A program made the position numbers and the translations under genes. From JAWOLE01 sp963815655 (GTDB taxonomy: Bacteria; Acidobacteriota; Thermoanaerobaculia; UBA5066; Gp7-AA6), in contig CAWFHK010000001.1 of the NCBI GenBank assembly GCA_963815655.1, positions 3,906,001-3,970,000 on the forward strand: DNA of 64,000 nucleotides. The letters are read 5' to 3'. The notes beneath the pieces were generated by a model. That model saw only the letters and a program-made list of their open reading frames with translations. It was not told the origin of the DNA and searched no databases. Numbering within the stretch: the first letter of the stretch is position 1; each line of letters opens with the position of its first letter. Shown here piece after piece: positions 17,263 through 25,479 of this stretch.

Positions 17263-18684
17263 ATGTTCGGAATTGCCATCGGGTCGTGGATCATCTTGGG
17301 GTTGATGGTCCTCACCCTCCTGCTCATCCTGGCCATGCTGGCCACGATGTTCCGGAAGGCGGGGCCCAACGAGGCGCTCATCGTGTATGGGTTCCGGGGG
17401 ACGCGGGTCATCAAGGGGCACGGCACGATCATCTTCCCGATGGTCGAGAGCTGCCGCGAGCTGTCGCTCGAGCTGATGTCCTTCGACGTCGCGCCCCAGC
17501 AGGACCTCTACACGAAGCAGGGGGTCGCCGTCACGGTCGAGGCGGTCGCGCAGATCAAGGTGAAGTCGGACCGGGAGTCGATCGAGACCGCTGCCGAGCA
17601 GTTCCTGACGAAGACGCCACCGCAGCGGGAAGGACTCATCCGCCTCGTGATGGAGGGGCACCTGCGCGGCATCATCGGGCAACTGACCGTCGAGGAGATC
17701 GTCAAGCAGCCGGAGATGGTCGCCGATCGGATGCGCTCGACCTGCGCGGACGACATGAACAAGATGGGGCTCGAGGTCGTCTCCTTCACGATCAAGGAGG
17801 TCCGCGACAAGAACGAGTACATCACCAACATGGGGCGGCCCGACGTCGCGCGGATCAAGCGGGACGCGGACGTCGCGACGGCCGAGGCGGAGCGCGACAC
17901 GGCGATCAAGCGGGCGGTCGCCCAGCGCGAGGCGGCCGTGGCCCGGGCGGGCGCGGACCAGGAGCGCGTGCTCGCCGAAACGCTCTCGCTCGCGAAGCAG
18001 GCCGAGGCGCAGCGGGACATGGAGGTCAAGAAGGCGGCCTACCTCGAGGCGGTCAAGAAGCAGCAGGCCCAGGCCGACAAGGCCTACGAGATCCAGACCA
18101 ACATCATGCAGCAGCAGGTCGTTGCCGAGTCCGTCCGCATCGAGCAGGTCGAGAAGGAGCAGCAGGTCAAGGTGCAGGAGGCGGAGATCCAGCGCCGCGA
18201 GAAGGAGCTCGTCGCGACGGTGCTGAAGCAGGCGGAAGCGGAGCGGCAGCGGATCGAGACGCTGGCCGGCGCGGAGCGCCGGCGGCTGACGCTCGAGGCC
18301 GAGGGGCGCGGGGCCGCGGTGCGCGCCCAGGGAGAGGCCGAGGCGGAGATCATCTTCAAGAAGGGGGAAGCCGAGGCGAAGGCCCTGAACGTCAAGGCCA
18401 CGGCTTACCAGGACTGGAACCAGGCCGCCGTGGTGGACCGGCTGATCTCCGGGCTGCCGGACGTGGTCCGCGCGCTGTCGGAGCCGCTGTCCAAGGTGGA
18501 CAAGATCACCGTCGTCTCGACCGGCAACGGCGACGCGGCCGGCGCCTACAAGATCACGGGCGACATCACGAAGATGGCGGCGCAGGTGCCGGCCCTCTTC
18601 GAGGCACTGTCGGGAATGCAGATCTCCGAGCTGCTCGGCAAGATGAAGAAGATCGGCGACAACAAGACAATCGATGCGAAGTGA
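17263..18684 (+). CDS. Flotillin-family SPFH/band-7 protein
   Basis: The protein has 473 residues, with AAGGAGG four bases before the ATG. One membrane segment (residues 5-30) anchors it. The SPFH domain follows (about 35-210, beginning RKAGPNEALIVYG). After that comes a long Ala/Glu/Lys/Gln-rich coiled coil (about 215-390), typical of flotillin/YqiK/FloT, and a C-terminal oligomerisation part. Flotillins form large cage- or raft-like assemblies that organise membrane microdomains. Operon neighbours are the YuaF-like protein upstream and PspA downstream, both classic partners. No frameshift or truncation is seen. Confidence 0.93.
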   Translation: MFGIAIGSWIILGLMVLTLLLILAMLATMFRKAGPNEALIVYGFRGTRVIKGHGTIIFPMVESCRELSLELMSFDVAPQQDLYTKQGVAVTVEAVAQIKVKSDRESIETAAEQFLTKTPPQREGLIRLVMEGHLRGIIGQLTVEEIVKQPEMVADRMRSTCADDMNKMGLEVVSFTIKEVRDKNEYITNMGRPDVARIKRDADVATAEAERDTAIKRAVAQREAAVARAGADQERVLAETLSLAKQAEAQRDMEVKKAAYLEAVKKQQAQADKAYEIQTNIMQQQVVAESVRIEQVEKEQQVKVQEAEIQRREKELVATVLKQAEAERQRIETLAGAERRRLTLEAEGRGAAVRAQGEAEAEIIFKKGEAEAKALNVKATAYQDWNQAAVVDRLISGLPDVVRALSEPLSKVDKITVVSTGNGDAAGAYKITGDITKMAAQVPALFEALSGMQISELLGKMKKIGDNKTIDAK

Positions 18685-18708
18685 GACCTCTCACAGAAGG
18701 AGTCCGTC

Positions 18709-19374
18709 ATGGCATTGCTGGAAAGAGTGGCGACACTGGTCCGGGCGAACCTGAACGACCTGATCGACAAGGCCGAGGACCCGGAGAAGATGATCAAGCA
18801 GGTGATCCTCGACATGCAGAACCAGCTCCTGCAGGTCAAGACGCAGGTGGCGATCGCGATCGCGGACCAGCACCTGCTCGCCCGGAAGGCGACGGAGAAC
18901 GAGGAGAAACGGGCGGACTGGATGCGCAAGGCGGAGCTGGCCGTGGACAGGAAGGATGACACTCTGGCGCGCGCCGCTGTCGAGCGCGCGATGGGCTACA
19001 AGGAGCTGGCCGACAACTTTCAACAGCAGGTGAGCGACCAGAAGACGGAGGTCGAGAACCTGAAGACGGCGCTGCACAAGCTCGATGGGAAGCTCGCGGA
19101 GGCGCAGTCGAAGAGCGACCTCCTCATCGCGCGCCACCGCCGGGCGAGGGCCTCGAAGAAGGCGAGCGAGGCCAGGCTCGCGGTCGCCTCCGGTGCCGGA
19201 TCGAGCACGTTCGACCGGATGAAGGAACGGGTCACCCGCGCGGAGGCGGTCAGCCAGGCGTGGGCCGAGATGAGCTCCGACGACGTCGAGGACCGATTCG
19301 CCGCGCTGGAAAAAGAGAAGGAAGTGGACCGACTCCTCGCGGAGCTCAAGTCGCGCAAGCTGATCGGCGCCTAG
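18709..19374 (+). CDS. pspA: PspA/IM30 family membrane-stress protein
   Basis: The protein has 221 residues, the typical family length, with AAGGAG six bases before the ATG. It starts with an amphipathic helix (ALLERVATLVRANLNDLID) followed by EDPEKMIKQVI, a PspA signature. The remainder is a long alpha-helical hairpin (QVAIAIADQHLLARK and so on). PspA polymers bind and stabilise stressed membranes as ESCRT-III-like assemblies. There is no phage-shock regulator nearby; control is more likely by the XRE protein at the operon head. The gap to the flotillin gene is only 24 bp. Confidence 0.92.
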   Translation: MALLERVATLVRANLNDLIDKAEDPEKMIKQVILDMQNQLLQVKTQVAIAIADQHLLARKATENEEKRADWMRKAELAVDRKDDTLARAAVERAMGYKELADNFQQQVSDQKTEVENLKTALHKLDGKLAEAQSKSDLLIARHRRARASKKASEARLAVASGAGSSTFDRMKERVTRAEAVSQAWAEMSSDDVEDRFAALEKEKEVDRLLAELKSRKLIGA

Positions 19375-19407
19375 CGCGCGGGAGGCGGGAAGAGGAAAGG
19401 AGAAATC

Positions 19408-19743
19408 GTGATTCCCGATGGCTTCATCACATCTGCCAACGAGTTGCCCGGGTACCGGATCACCCGAAATGTCGGGATCGTGCGCGGCATCGTCGTCCGC
19501 TCGCGCTCGATCGTCGGCACGATCGGCGCGGGGCTCCAGAGCCTTTTCGGCGGCAACATCACGCTCTGGTCGGAGCTGTGCGAGATGACGAGGCGCGACG
19601 CCTACCAGCTCATGGCGCAGCACGCCGCGGCGGCGGGAGGCAACGCCGTCGTCGGGATGCGCTATGACGCGACGGAGATCGCGCAAGGCGTCGCCGAGGT
19701 ACTGGCCTACGGAACGGCCGTCGTGGTCGAGGTGGACCGCTAA
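19408..19743 (+). CDS. YbjQ/UPF0145 family protein
   Basis: This 111-residue protein has AAAGGAG five bases before the GTG start. It shows the UPF0145 pattern: TSANELPGYRI, GIVRGIVVRSRS, then DAYQLMAQHAAAAGGNAVVGMRYD and ALAYGTAVVVE-like ending. Family members form small oligomeric rings and are sometimes labelled heavy-metal-binding; the biochemical role is not established. It closes the XRE-YuaF-DUF4019-flotillin-PspA-YbjQ operon, and a dispersed repeat begins five bases after its stop. Confidence 0.9.
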   Translation: MIPDGFITSANELPGYRITRNVGIVRGIVVRSRSIVGTIGAGLQSLFGGNITLWSELCEMTRRDAYQLMAQHAAAAGGNAVVGMRYDATEIAQGVAEVLAYGTAVVVEVDR

Positions 19744-19747
19744 ACGC

Positions 19748-19955
19748 ACCGTAACAGCGAAATCGCCGGGGCTTGCCGTCAGGGCGCGTGTTCCATTGAA
19801 TCCGCCCGGCGGCGGGCCGCCTCCCTCGTCGCACGCGACGGCCCGGCCGCAACAGAGAGAGCCTGGCCGTCGCTTGTCGTTCGCTCGCATTGGCGGCGAG
19901 GCGATCGTTGTCGCGTGGTGTGCTCGCTCTCTCACGCTCCTCCGGGAGGCGGCCC
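19748..19955 (+). repeat. Dispersed repeat, family 3, copy A
   Basis: A 208-bp segment shared, with scattered substitutions, with 44694-44903 in the same orientation. It begins ACCGTAACA and ends near CTCCTCCGGGAGG. A perfect inner dyad CGTCGC-AC-GCGACG occurs in both copies. No terminal inverted repeat was recognised. Short frames on both strands are conserved only as far as the DNA is. Confidence 0.65.
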
Positions 19956-19993
19956 ACCGCCGTGGCTGTACTGCGGCATAGGGCGAGAGGAGA

Positions 19994-20158
19994 GCCCCGG
20001 AGTCGGCGGCGTTTCCCGGAGTCGGTGATGGGTGACGAGCATGGAAGAGCGCCGCCGGCACCTCGGTGAGACTGCGAGGAACCCTCAGCGCCGGCCGGTT
20101 CTCCCCATCACCGCAGGCCGGCGCATGCCGACGAGGGAAACGCCGCCGGCTCCGGGGC
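19994..20158 (-). repeat. MITE-like element, family 2, copy B
   Basis: A 165-bp inverted counterpart of 10539-10704, with the same terminal inverted repeat (GCCCCGGAG tips) and high identity inside. Together with repeat family 3 it fills most of the 450-bp gap between the ybjQ-like gene and the AsmA-like gene; nothing else was seen in that gap. Confidence 0.7.
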
Positions 20159-20196
20159 GAGTTTTCCGCCACGATCGCTTCAACCGTGACAGCGAG

Positions 20197-21717
20197 CTAG
20201 CGGTTCGTCGAGACTTGGGATTTGACTTCCTGGAACCATTTGCGGGCGCCGAGGAGCTTGATGTGGCTCGCGGGGCCTTCGATGGCGATGCCGACGGCGA
20301 GCGGGCCGGTCTCGACCAGGAACGCTCCGTGGCGGTCCTGCTTCTTCTGGCGGTAGCGGCCGGCGATGTGGAACTTGCCCCCGGAAACACCGAGATCTTC
20401 GACGTCGATCGTCCCGCCCGCGAGCCGCACGTCCGCCGAGCCCTTCATCCCCTCGAGCTTCAGGATCCCTTCCGCCCAGCCGGGCAGCTTTGCCGCCACG
20501 AGGGTATAGAGCGGCCGCGCGTCGCGGCAGGCCACCGCCGTGTGGGCCGAGAGGCCGTCGTGAAGGCGCCCCGAGACGATGTCGAAGCGGCCCCACCAGT
20601 TGCGCTCGTCGTGCTTCGTCCCCGCCGTGGCGATGTCCGCCAGCTCGACGCGGCTTCCGGAGATCTCCATGTCGTCCTTTTCGACGTCCCAGCGGGGGAT
20701 GACGAACCGGCCGGACGCGCGGCCCGCGAGCGTTCCGTCCTCGTAGCGCGCGGTGACGCGCCCGACCTGGAAGTCGCCCTCGCCCCGGCCGATGCCGTGG
20801 TCGAATCGAACAGCGAAGTGTCCTGTTCCGCCGCCTCCGGAGAAGCGCGGCTCCGGCGACGGGCCAAGATAGTGGTTCAGGCAGCGAAGATCCGTGATGC
20901 GCCCCTCAAGTCGGATTGTCCCGGAGATCCTGCGCCAGATCTCCCTGGCTCGAACCTCCTCCGGCGCGTAAGGATCGATCACGCAGTCGCCGTGTCCCGA
21001 CGCGGCAGAGAGCATGGGCTCCGAAGGGGCGAGAAGGAGGTCGCCCGAGAGGAACTCCACGGCGGCGGGCCCGATTGCGACACGCGCGTGCGGGCGCAGC
21101 GCGAATCCGCCCGACACGCGCGCCCGCCCGCGAAAGCGGTAGATCTCGATCCAGATGTCGGGCGCCGGATCGGCGAGGAAGTTCTCGACGCGGACCGTCC
21201 AGAACCGGCGTTTCTCGCTCTCGGAGAGGGGCGGCGTTTCCTTGGTCGGGCTCGTCAGGGGCGGATCGGAGAACCCCGGGATGGACGGAAGCCGCGCGGC
21301 GTGCGCGGCCGAGAGCTCGCTCTTCTTCTGCTTTTCGCGCAGCCGGAATTCGAGGCCCTCGGCGCGGACGCGGGTCGCGTGGAACTGCTTGTGGAGCAGG
21401 TCGAGAAGGGAGACCGAGATCGTCGCCTTCTCGATTCGGAAGAACCACTGGACGTTCGGGTCGCTCCCTCGCATGCGGAGCCCGCGGATGCGGATCTCCC
21501 CCGGGATCCAGGAAGACGCCGCGTCGTAGTCGAGCCGGAGCGCTTCCGGGTCCGTGTTGACCCAGTTCCGGAGCAGACGCGTCGAGACGATGACGTGGAC
21601 GGCGGCGCAGCAGGCGATGCCGAGGGCGGCCGCCGCCAGGAGGAGGACGAGCCAGAACTGTCTTGACGGCCGCGCGGCGCGGAGGGCGGGACTTCTCGAT
21701 GAACGGGTATCTGGCAT
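20197..21717 (-). CDS. AsmA/YdbH-like membrane-anchored protein
   Basis: This 506-residue protein has one N-terminal membrane segment (about 21-43) and a long periplasmic region of repeated short beta strands. These include EIRIRGLRMRG, IEKATISVSLLDLLHKQF, TIDVEDLGVSGGKFHIAGRY and FLVETGPLAVGIAIEG. This composition, with repeated 'function of the layer' strands after a single anchor, is typical of AsmA-like/DUF748-type proteins of the envelope, now viewed as lipid-transfer or envelope-homeostasis factors. Family assignment is by pattern only. The ATG has no strong ribosome site. The gene is divergent from the DinB-like gene and isolated from other minus-strand genes. Confidence 0.6.
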   Translation of the reverse strand: MPDTRSSRSPALRAARPSRQFWLVLLLAAAALGIACCAAVHVIVSTRLLRNWVNTDPEALRLDYDAASSWIPGEIRIRGLRMRGSDPNVQWFFRIEKATISVSLLDLLHKQFHATRVRAEGLEFRLREKQKKSELSAAHAARLPSIPGFSDPPLTSPTKETPPLSESEKRRFWTVRVENFLADPAPDIWIEIYRFRGRARVSGGFALRPHARVAIGPAAVEFLSGDLLLAPSEPMLSAASGHGDCVIDPYAPEEVRAREIWRRISGTIRLEGRITDLRCLNHYLGPSPEPRFSGGGGTGHFAVRFDHGIGRGEGDFQVGRVTARYEDGTLAGRASGRFVIPRWDVEKDDMEISGSRVELADIATAGTKHDERNWWGRFDIVSGRLHDGLSAHTAVACRDARPLYTLVAAKLPGWAEGILKLEGMKGSADVRLAGGTIDVEDLGVSGGKFHIAGRYRQKKQDRHGAFLVETGPLAVGIAIEGPASHIKLLGARKWFQEVKSQVSTNR

Positions 21718-21821
21718 GAGACGCGATCTTCTCGCAAGAGATGCGCCAGGGAGGAGCCGGGGTGGGTTTCAGGTGGGGGATAATGCTGTTCAAGATTCCC
21801 GTTCAACAATAAGGAGGAGAG

Positions 21822-22397
21822 ATGAGGCGTCAACTCGTTTCGCTGGGTGTTCTGACTCTTCTGTTCGGAGCGGGCGCGTTGTGCCTGCGCGGCGCGGAGC
21901 CGGCGGCCGCGCCGACGGGGCTCCGGGCGGAGGTCATCGCCGAGGTGGACAGTGTCGGCAAGAAGCTGACGGATCTCGCCAACGCGATGCCGCAGGAGAA
22001 GTACTCGTGGCGGCCGGCGCCGGGCATCCGCTCCGTGAGCGAGGTGTACGTGCACGTGGCCGGCGGCGACTACATGCTCCCCTCGTTCATGGGAGTGAAG
22101 ATCCCGGAGGGGATCAGCCGCGACATGGAGAAGACCGTCACGGAGAAGGCGAAGGTCATCGACACGTTGAAGAAGAGCCTGGAGCACGTCAAGAGCGCCG
22201 TGGCCGGCATGACCGACGCCGATCTCGACAAGAAGGTCAAGATCTTCGGCGGCCGCGAGGTGACCGAGCGCGCTCTGCTCCTCCTGATCATCAACCACAT
22301 GCACGAGCACCTCGGCCAGTCGATCGCCTATGCGAGGATGAACGGGGTAGTGCCTCCCTGGTCTGAGGGGGCCGAGCCGCCGGCGAAGAAGTCCTAG
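21822..22397 (+). CDS. DinB-like four-helix protein, exported
   Basis: The 191-residue protein has GGAGGAGAG just before the ATG and a signal peptide (residues 1-25, ending near LRGAEP). The mature domain is a DinB/YfiT four-helix bundle, with the putative metal-binding histidines in VYVHVAGGDY and in NHMHEHLGQSIAYARMN. DinB-superfamily members include bacillithiol and mycothiol S-transferases, but secreted ones like this are common in Acidobacteriota-type genomes and their role is unknown. A perfect 12-bp stem-loop follows the stop. Confidence 0.8.
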   Translation: MRRQLVSLGVLTLLFGAGALCLRGAEPAAAPTGLRAEVIAEVDSVGKKLTDLANAMPQEKYSWRPAPGIRSVSEVYVHVAGGDYMLPSFMGVKIPEGISRDMEKTVTEKAKVIDTLKKSLEHVKSAVAGMTDADLDKKVKIFGGREVTERALLLLIINHMHEHLGQSIAYARMNGVVPPWSEGAEPPAKKS

Positions 22398-22403
22398 TAG
22401 GGG

Positions 22404-22449
22404 GAAGGTGTCAGGACATCCCACCTGAAACCTCTACCCTGACACCTTC
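22404..22449. terminator. Long stem-loop after the DinB-like gene
   Basis: GAAGGTGTCAGG (22404-22415) pairs perfectly with CCTGACACCTTC (22438-22449) around a 22-nt loop. There is no T-run, so it may be a repeat-type hairpin rather than a true intrinsic terminator. It occupies most of the gap before the ABC transporter genes. Confidence 0.45.
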
Positions 22450-22493
22450 ACCTCCCCTGAACATTCCACCCTCCGTTTACGTTTCTACCTGTG

Positions 22494-23483
22494 ATGTCGG
22501 CCATCGAAGCTCGCGGTCTCCGCAAGACCTACCGGTCCGGGCTCGGCGGCCGGAAGGTGGAAGCCTTGGCCGGAATCGACTTGCGGGTCGAGCCGGGCGA
22601 GGTCTTCGGCCTTCTGGGACCCAACGGGGCGGGCAAGACGACGGCCGTCAAGGTCCTGCTCGGCCTGACCCGGGCCACCGGCGGCGAGGCCTCGATCTTC
22701 GGGATCCCCGCCGGGAATCCGGCGAGCCGCCGGCGCGTGGGGTACCTGCCCGAAGGACACCGTTTCCCCGGCTACCTGACGGCGAGGCAGACGCTCTCGA
22801 TCTTCGGGCGCATGTCGGATGTCGGGCCGGAGGATCTGCGCCGGCGGATCCCGGCTCTCCTCGCCCGGGTGCGCCTCTCCGACTGGGCCGACGTGCGCGT
22901 CAAGAAGTTCTCCAAGGGGATGACCCAGCGGCTGGGTCTCGCCGCGGCGCTCGTGCACGAGCCGGACGTTCTCCTGCTCGACGAGCCGACCGACGGGGTC
23001 GATCCGGTCGGCCGCCGCGAGATCCGCGACCTGCTCCAGGAGGAGGCGGCCCGGGGCCGGGCGATCCTCCTGAACTCGCACCTGCTCTCGGAAGTGGAGC
23101 TCGTCTGCGGGCGGGTGGCCGTCCTGCGCGGCGGCTCGGTCGCGGCGGAGGGGCGGATCCAGGACCTGACGGCCGTCACGTCGCGTTATAAGCTCGTCGC
23201 CACGGGCGTGGACGACGGTCTGCTCGAGCAGCTGCGCGGGACGGGCGCCACGATCGATCGCGTCAACGGCCACTTCGACATGACCGCGCGCGACGTCGCT
23301 CACTTGAACGCCGTCGTGGATCGCCTGCGAGACGGCGGAGGGCTGCTCGAGGAATTGACCCCGGTGCGCTCGAGCCTCGAAGACGTCTTCGTTGGCCTGG
23401 TGTCGCCTGGCCGCGTAGAGAACTCCCAGTCTCCCAGTCCCCCGGTCTCCCAGTCGCTCAAGTCCGAGGACAACCCGCAATGA
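22494..23483 (+). CDS. ABC transporter ATP-binding protein
   Basis: This 329-residue ATPase belongs to the ABC-2/CcmA type. Walker A GPNGAGKTT is at about 42-50, the signature region is FSKGMTQRLGLA, Walker B is VLLLDEPTDGVDP, and the switch His is in LLNSHLLSEVE. The C-terminal DUF4162-like part follows. The last 20 or so codons contain an octamer tandem repeat (23423-23454) and give a Ser/Pro-rich tail (NSQSPSPPVSQS) unlike the family, so the original end was probably altered by repeat insertion. The ATG at 22494 (or GTG at 22491) lacks a clear ribosome site. Its stop overlaps the permease start (ATGA). Confidence 0.92.
   Translation: MSAIEARGLRKTYRSGLGGRKVEALAGIDLRVEPGEVFGLLGPNGAGKTTAVKVLLGLTRATGGEASIFGIPAGNPASRRRVGYLPEGHRFPGYLTARQTLSIFGRMSDVGPEDLRRRIPALLARVRLSDWADVRVKKFSKGMTQRLGLAAALVHEPDVLLLDEPTDGVDPVGRREIRDLLQEEAARGRAILLNSHLLSEVELVCGRVAVLRGGSVAAEGRIQDLTAVTSRYKLVATGVDDGLLEQLRGTGATIDRVNGHFDMTARDVAHLNAVVDRLRDGGGLLEELTPVRSSLEDVFVGLVSPGRVENSQSPSPPVSQSLKSEDNPQ
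23423..23454. repeat. Octamer tandem repeat (CTCCCAGT)
   Basis: Four 8-bp units (CTCCCAGT CTCCCAGT CCCCCGGT CTCCCAGT) lie inside the 3' end of the ABC ATPase gene, where they encode its unusual Ser/Pro tail. Confidence 0.6.
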
Positions 23484-24337
23484 GAGCCTGGGCCGCGAGC
23501 ATCGAGGAGGTCTTCCGGGAGGCGGCGGCGCGCTGGACGCTCATCGCCTACTTCGCGCTCTCCTCCCTCTTCATCCTGGTCTTCGCGCTGGCTGTCAACC
23601 TCGACGTCGTCAACGGCGCGCTCGCCGGCGCGAAGCTCTTCGGACAGTCCGTCGAGCTGGGACGGCGCTCCATCGACATCGACCGCCTCGTCCTCGGCTT
23701 CGAGTCCGGCTTCTCCGGGTTCCTCTACCTCGTCGGGACGTTCCTGGCGCTCTTCGCGACCGCGCACCTGGTGCCCCGGCTGCAGGAGAAGGGGACGGTG
23801 GACCTCTACCTCTCCCGTCCCGTCGGCCGCGTGCCGTTTCTGCTGTCGCGCTACTGCGGCGGCCTCCTGCTCGCCGCCGCCAACCTGCTGTACCTCATCG
23901 GCTCGATCTGGCTCATCATCATCTGGAAGACCCGCGTCGTTCACGGGCGGTTCCTCCTGGGCGGGGTGACGATCCTCTTCACCATCGCCGTGCTCCTCGC
24001 CTTCGCCTTCCTGGTCGGCGTCGTCACCTCGTCCACCGGCGTCTCCCTCATGACGACGTACGCCATTTTCTTCCTGGCGGCCCTGCTCGCCGCGCACAAC
24101 AGGATCGCCGCGGCCATGTCGGCCGAGTGGGCCGCGAAGGTCGTCCACGGGCTCTACTGGATCTTCCCCAAGACCGCGGAGCTGGGACGCGCGACCGTCG
24201 AGCAGGTCTCGGGGGGCCGGGCGTTTCACCGCGCTCCCATCGTCCTGGATCACTTCGCCGTCTATGGCTCGACCGCGCTCTTCGGCGTGGCCGCGCTCGC
24301 CGCCTCCTGCTGGCTCTTTTCCAGAAAGGACTTCTGA
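23480..24337 (+). CDS. ABC-2 type transporter permease
   Basis: The protein has 285 residues and about six membrane helices: about 17-42, 72-92, 112-140, 150-175, 185-200, and the final one before a short cytoplasmic end (LFSRKDF). The long extracytoplasmic loop after helix 1 (DVVNGALAGAKLFGQSVELGRR) is typical of ABC-2 permeases working with CcmA-type ATPases. It presumably exports a lipid, polysaccharide or peptide, but the cargo is unknown. It overlaps the ATPase gene by four bases and is followed directly by an exported protein gene, which suggests a three-gene operon. Confidence 0.87.
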   Translation: MRAWAASIEEVFREAAARWTLIAYFALSSLFILVFALAVNLDVVNGALAGAKLFGQSVELGRRSIDIDRLVLGFESGFSGFLYLVGTFLALFATAHLVPRLQEKGTVDLYLSRPVGRVPFLLSRYCGGLLLAAANLLYLIGSIWLIIIWKTRVVHGRFLLGGVTILFTIAVLLAFAFLVGVVTSSTGVSLMTTYAIFFLAALLAAHNRIAAAMSAEWAAKVVHGLYWIFPKTAELGRATVEQVSGGRAFHRAPIVLDHFAVYGSTALFGVAALAASCWLFSRKDF

Positions 24338-24338
24338 C

Positions 24339-25382
24339 ATGAGGATCGCCAGGTTCGCATCGCGCCTTTCCGTTGCCGCCGCCGCGCTCGCGCTCTGCGC
24401 GGCCGCGTCGCCGGTGTCCGCGTCTTCGCGTTCGGCCGACTCTCTTCTTGCGCTCGTCCCCGCCGACGCCGCCTCGGTGGCGGTCGTCCGCCTGAACGAC
24501 CTGCGCGAGAGCCCGCTCTCGGCGAGGCTCTTCGCGGGCGCCGACCGCATGACGGTGGACGGCGACGCCGCGCGCTTCCTCCAGGAAGCGCGGCTCGACC
24601 CGAAGAAGGACGTGGACACGGTGGTGATCGCCGCGCGGCCGTCCGAGGGCGGCAAGGGCTCGCCGGTGCTGGCGTTGTTCGAGGGGCGGTTCGATCCGGA
24701 CAAGCTCGCCCGCGCCGCGGAGGGGCGGGGCGCCGTCCGCAGGTCCACCCCGGCGGGGGAGTACTACCTGCTGCCGGAGGGGCACCGCCACGGGAGCGGC
24801 GACGGGCAGCCGGGAGCGGTCGCGTTTGCCGGCCCGACGCTCGTCATCGCCGGCACGGAGTCGGCGGTCGCGCAGGCGCTCGCGGACCGGCAGGCCGGCG
24901 GGACCGGGTTCGCCTCCGGCGCGGGCCTCGGGCAGGAGTTGAAGCGCGTGGACCGCGGGGCCTCCGTCTGGGCGCTCGTGGACGTCACCCGCTACCCGGC
25001 GATCGCGAACCGGAGCGCGCACGTCCATGTCTCTGTGGACGCCGACGGCGAGCCGGCCGCGGCCGTCCTGGGCGTGATGAAGTCCGTCTCGCTCGTCGCG
25101 TTCCAGGCGAAGGCCAGCGGCGACGCCCTGGAGCTTTCGGCGACGGGCATCACGAGAGACGCGGAGACGCGGCAGCTCCTCGAGGATTCGCTCCGCGGCC
25201 TGATGGCCATGTGGCGGCTCGCGGTCCAGGACAAGGCGCCGGAGATGGTCACGATGATCCGCAGGTTCTCGGTGTCGAGCGACGGCGAGGGCGTCTCGGT
25301 GCGCGGGACGCTCCCGGCCGCCTTCATCCGCTCGATCGCCGAGAAAGCGGAGAGGAAGAGGTCCGAGACCCACCAGCACTGA
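24339..25382 (+). CDS. Exported hypothetical protein in the ABC operon
   Basis: This 347-residue protein has a signal peptide (MRIARFASRLSV to SPVSA) and begins one base after the permease stop, with AAAGGA upstream. The mature chain has two related halves: ALVPADAASVAVVRLNDL near the N-terminus, and VDRGASVWALVDVTRYPA with VSVDADGEPAAAVLG later. Such 'no larger than x at its peak' repeats resemble DUF3352-type exported proteins, but I do not claim the family. It contains a His-rich turn in the middle (LPEGHRHGSG). A strong intrinsic terminator follows, so it ends the operon. Confidence 0.7.
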   Translation: MRIARFASRLSVAAAALALCAAASPVSASSRSADSLLALVPADAASVAVVRLNDLRESPLSARLFAGADRMTVDGDAARFLQEARLDPKKDVDTVVIAARPSEGGKGSPVLALFEGRFDPDKLARAAEGRGAVRRSTPAGEYYLLPEGHRHGSGDGQPGAVAFAGPTLVIAGTESAVAQALADRQAGGTGFASGAGLGQELKRVDRGASVWALVDVTRYPAIANRSAHVHVSVDADGEPAAAVLGVMKSVSLVAFQAKASGDALELSATGITRDAETRQLLEDSLRGLMAMWRLAVQDKAPEMVTMIRRFSVSSDGEGVSVRGTLPAAFIRSIAEKAERKRSETHQH

Positions 25383-25405
25383 GCCCTCGCCGTTCCCGTG
25401 CCTCC

Positions 25406-25443
25406 GGGCCCCGGCGCGCACCCCGAGCGCCGGGGCCCTTTTT
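25406..25443 (+). terminator. Rho-independent terminator of the ABC operon
   Basis: A perfect 12-bp stem GGGCCCCGGCGC / GCGCCGGGGCCC has a 9-nt loop and is followed directly by TTTTT. It is the clearest intrinsic terminator in the window. Confidence 0.88.
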
Positions 25444-25479
25444 CCCGCGTCCCTCCCGCCTTTCGCGTTCCCGGTTACT

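Noticed and set aside
20197..21717. A plus-strand open frame (20032-21666) opposite the AsmA-like gene
   Set aside because: It lacks a signal peptide, domain pattern or ribosome site. The minus-strand product has a clear membrane anchor and strand repeats.
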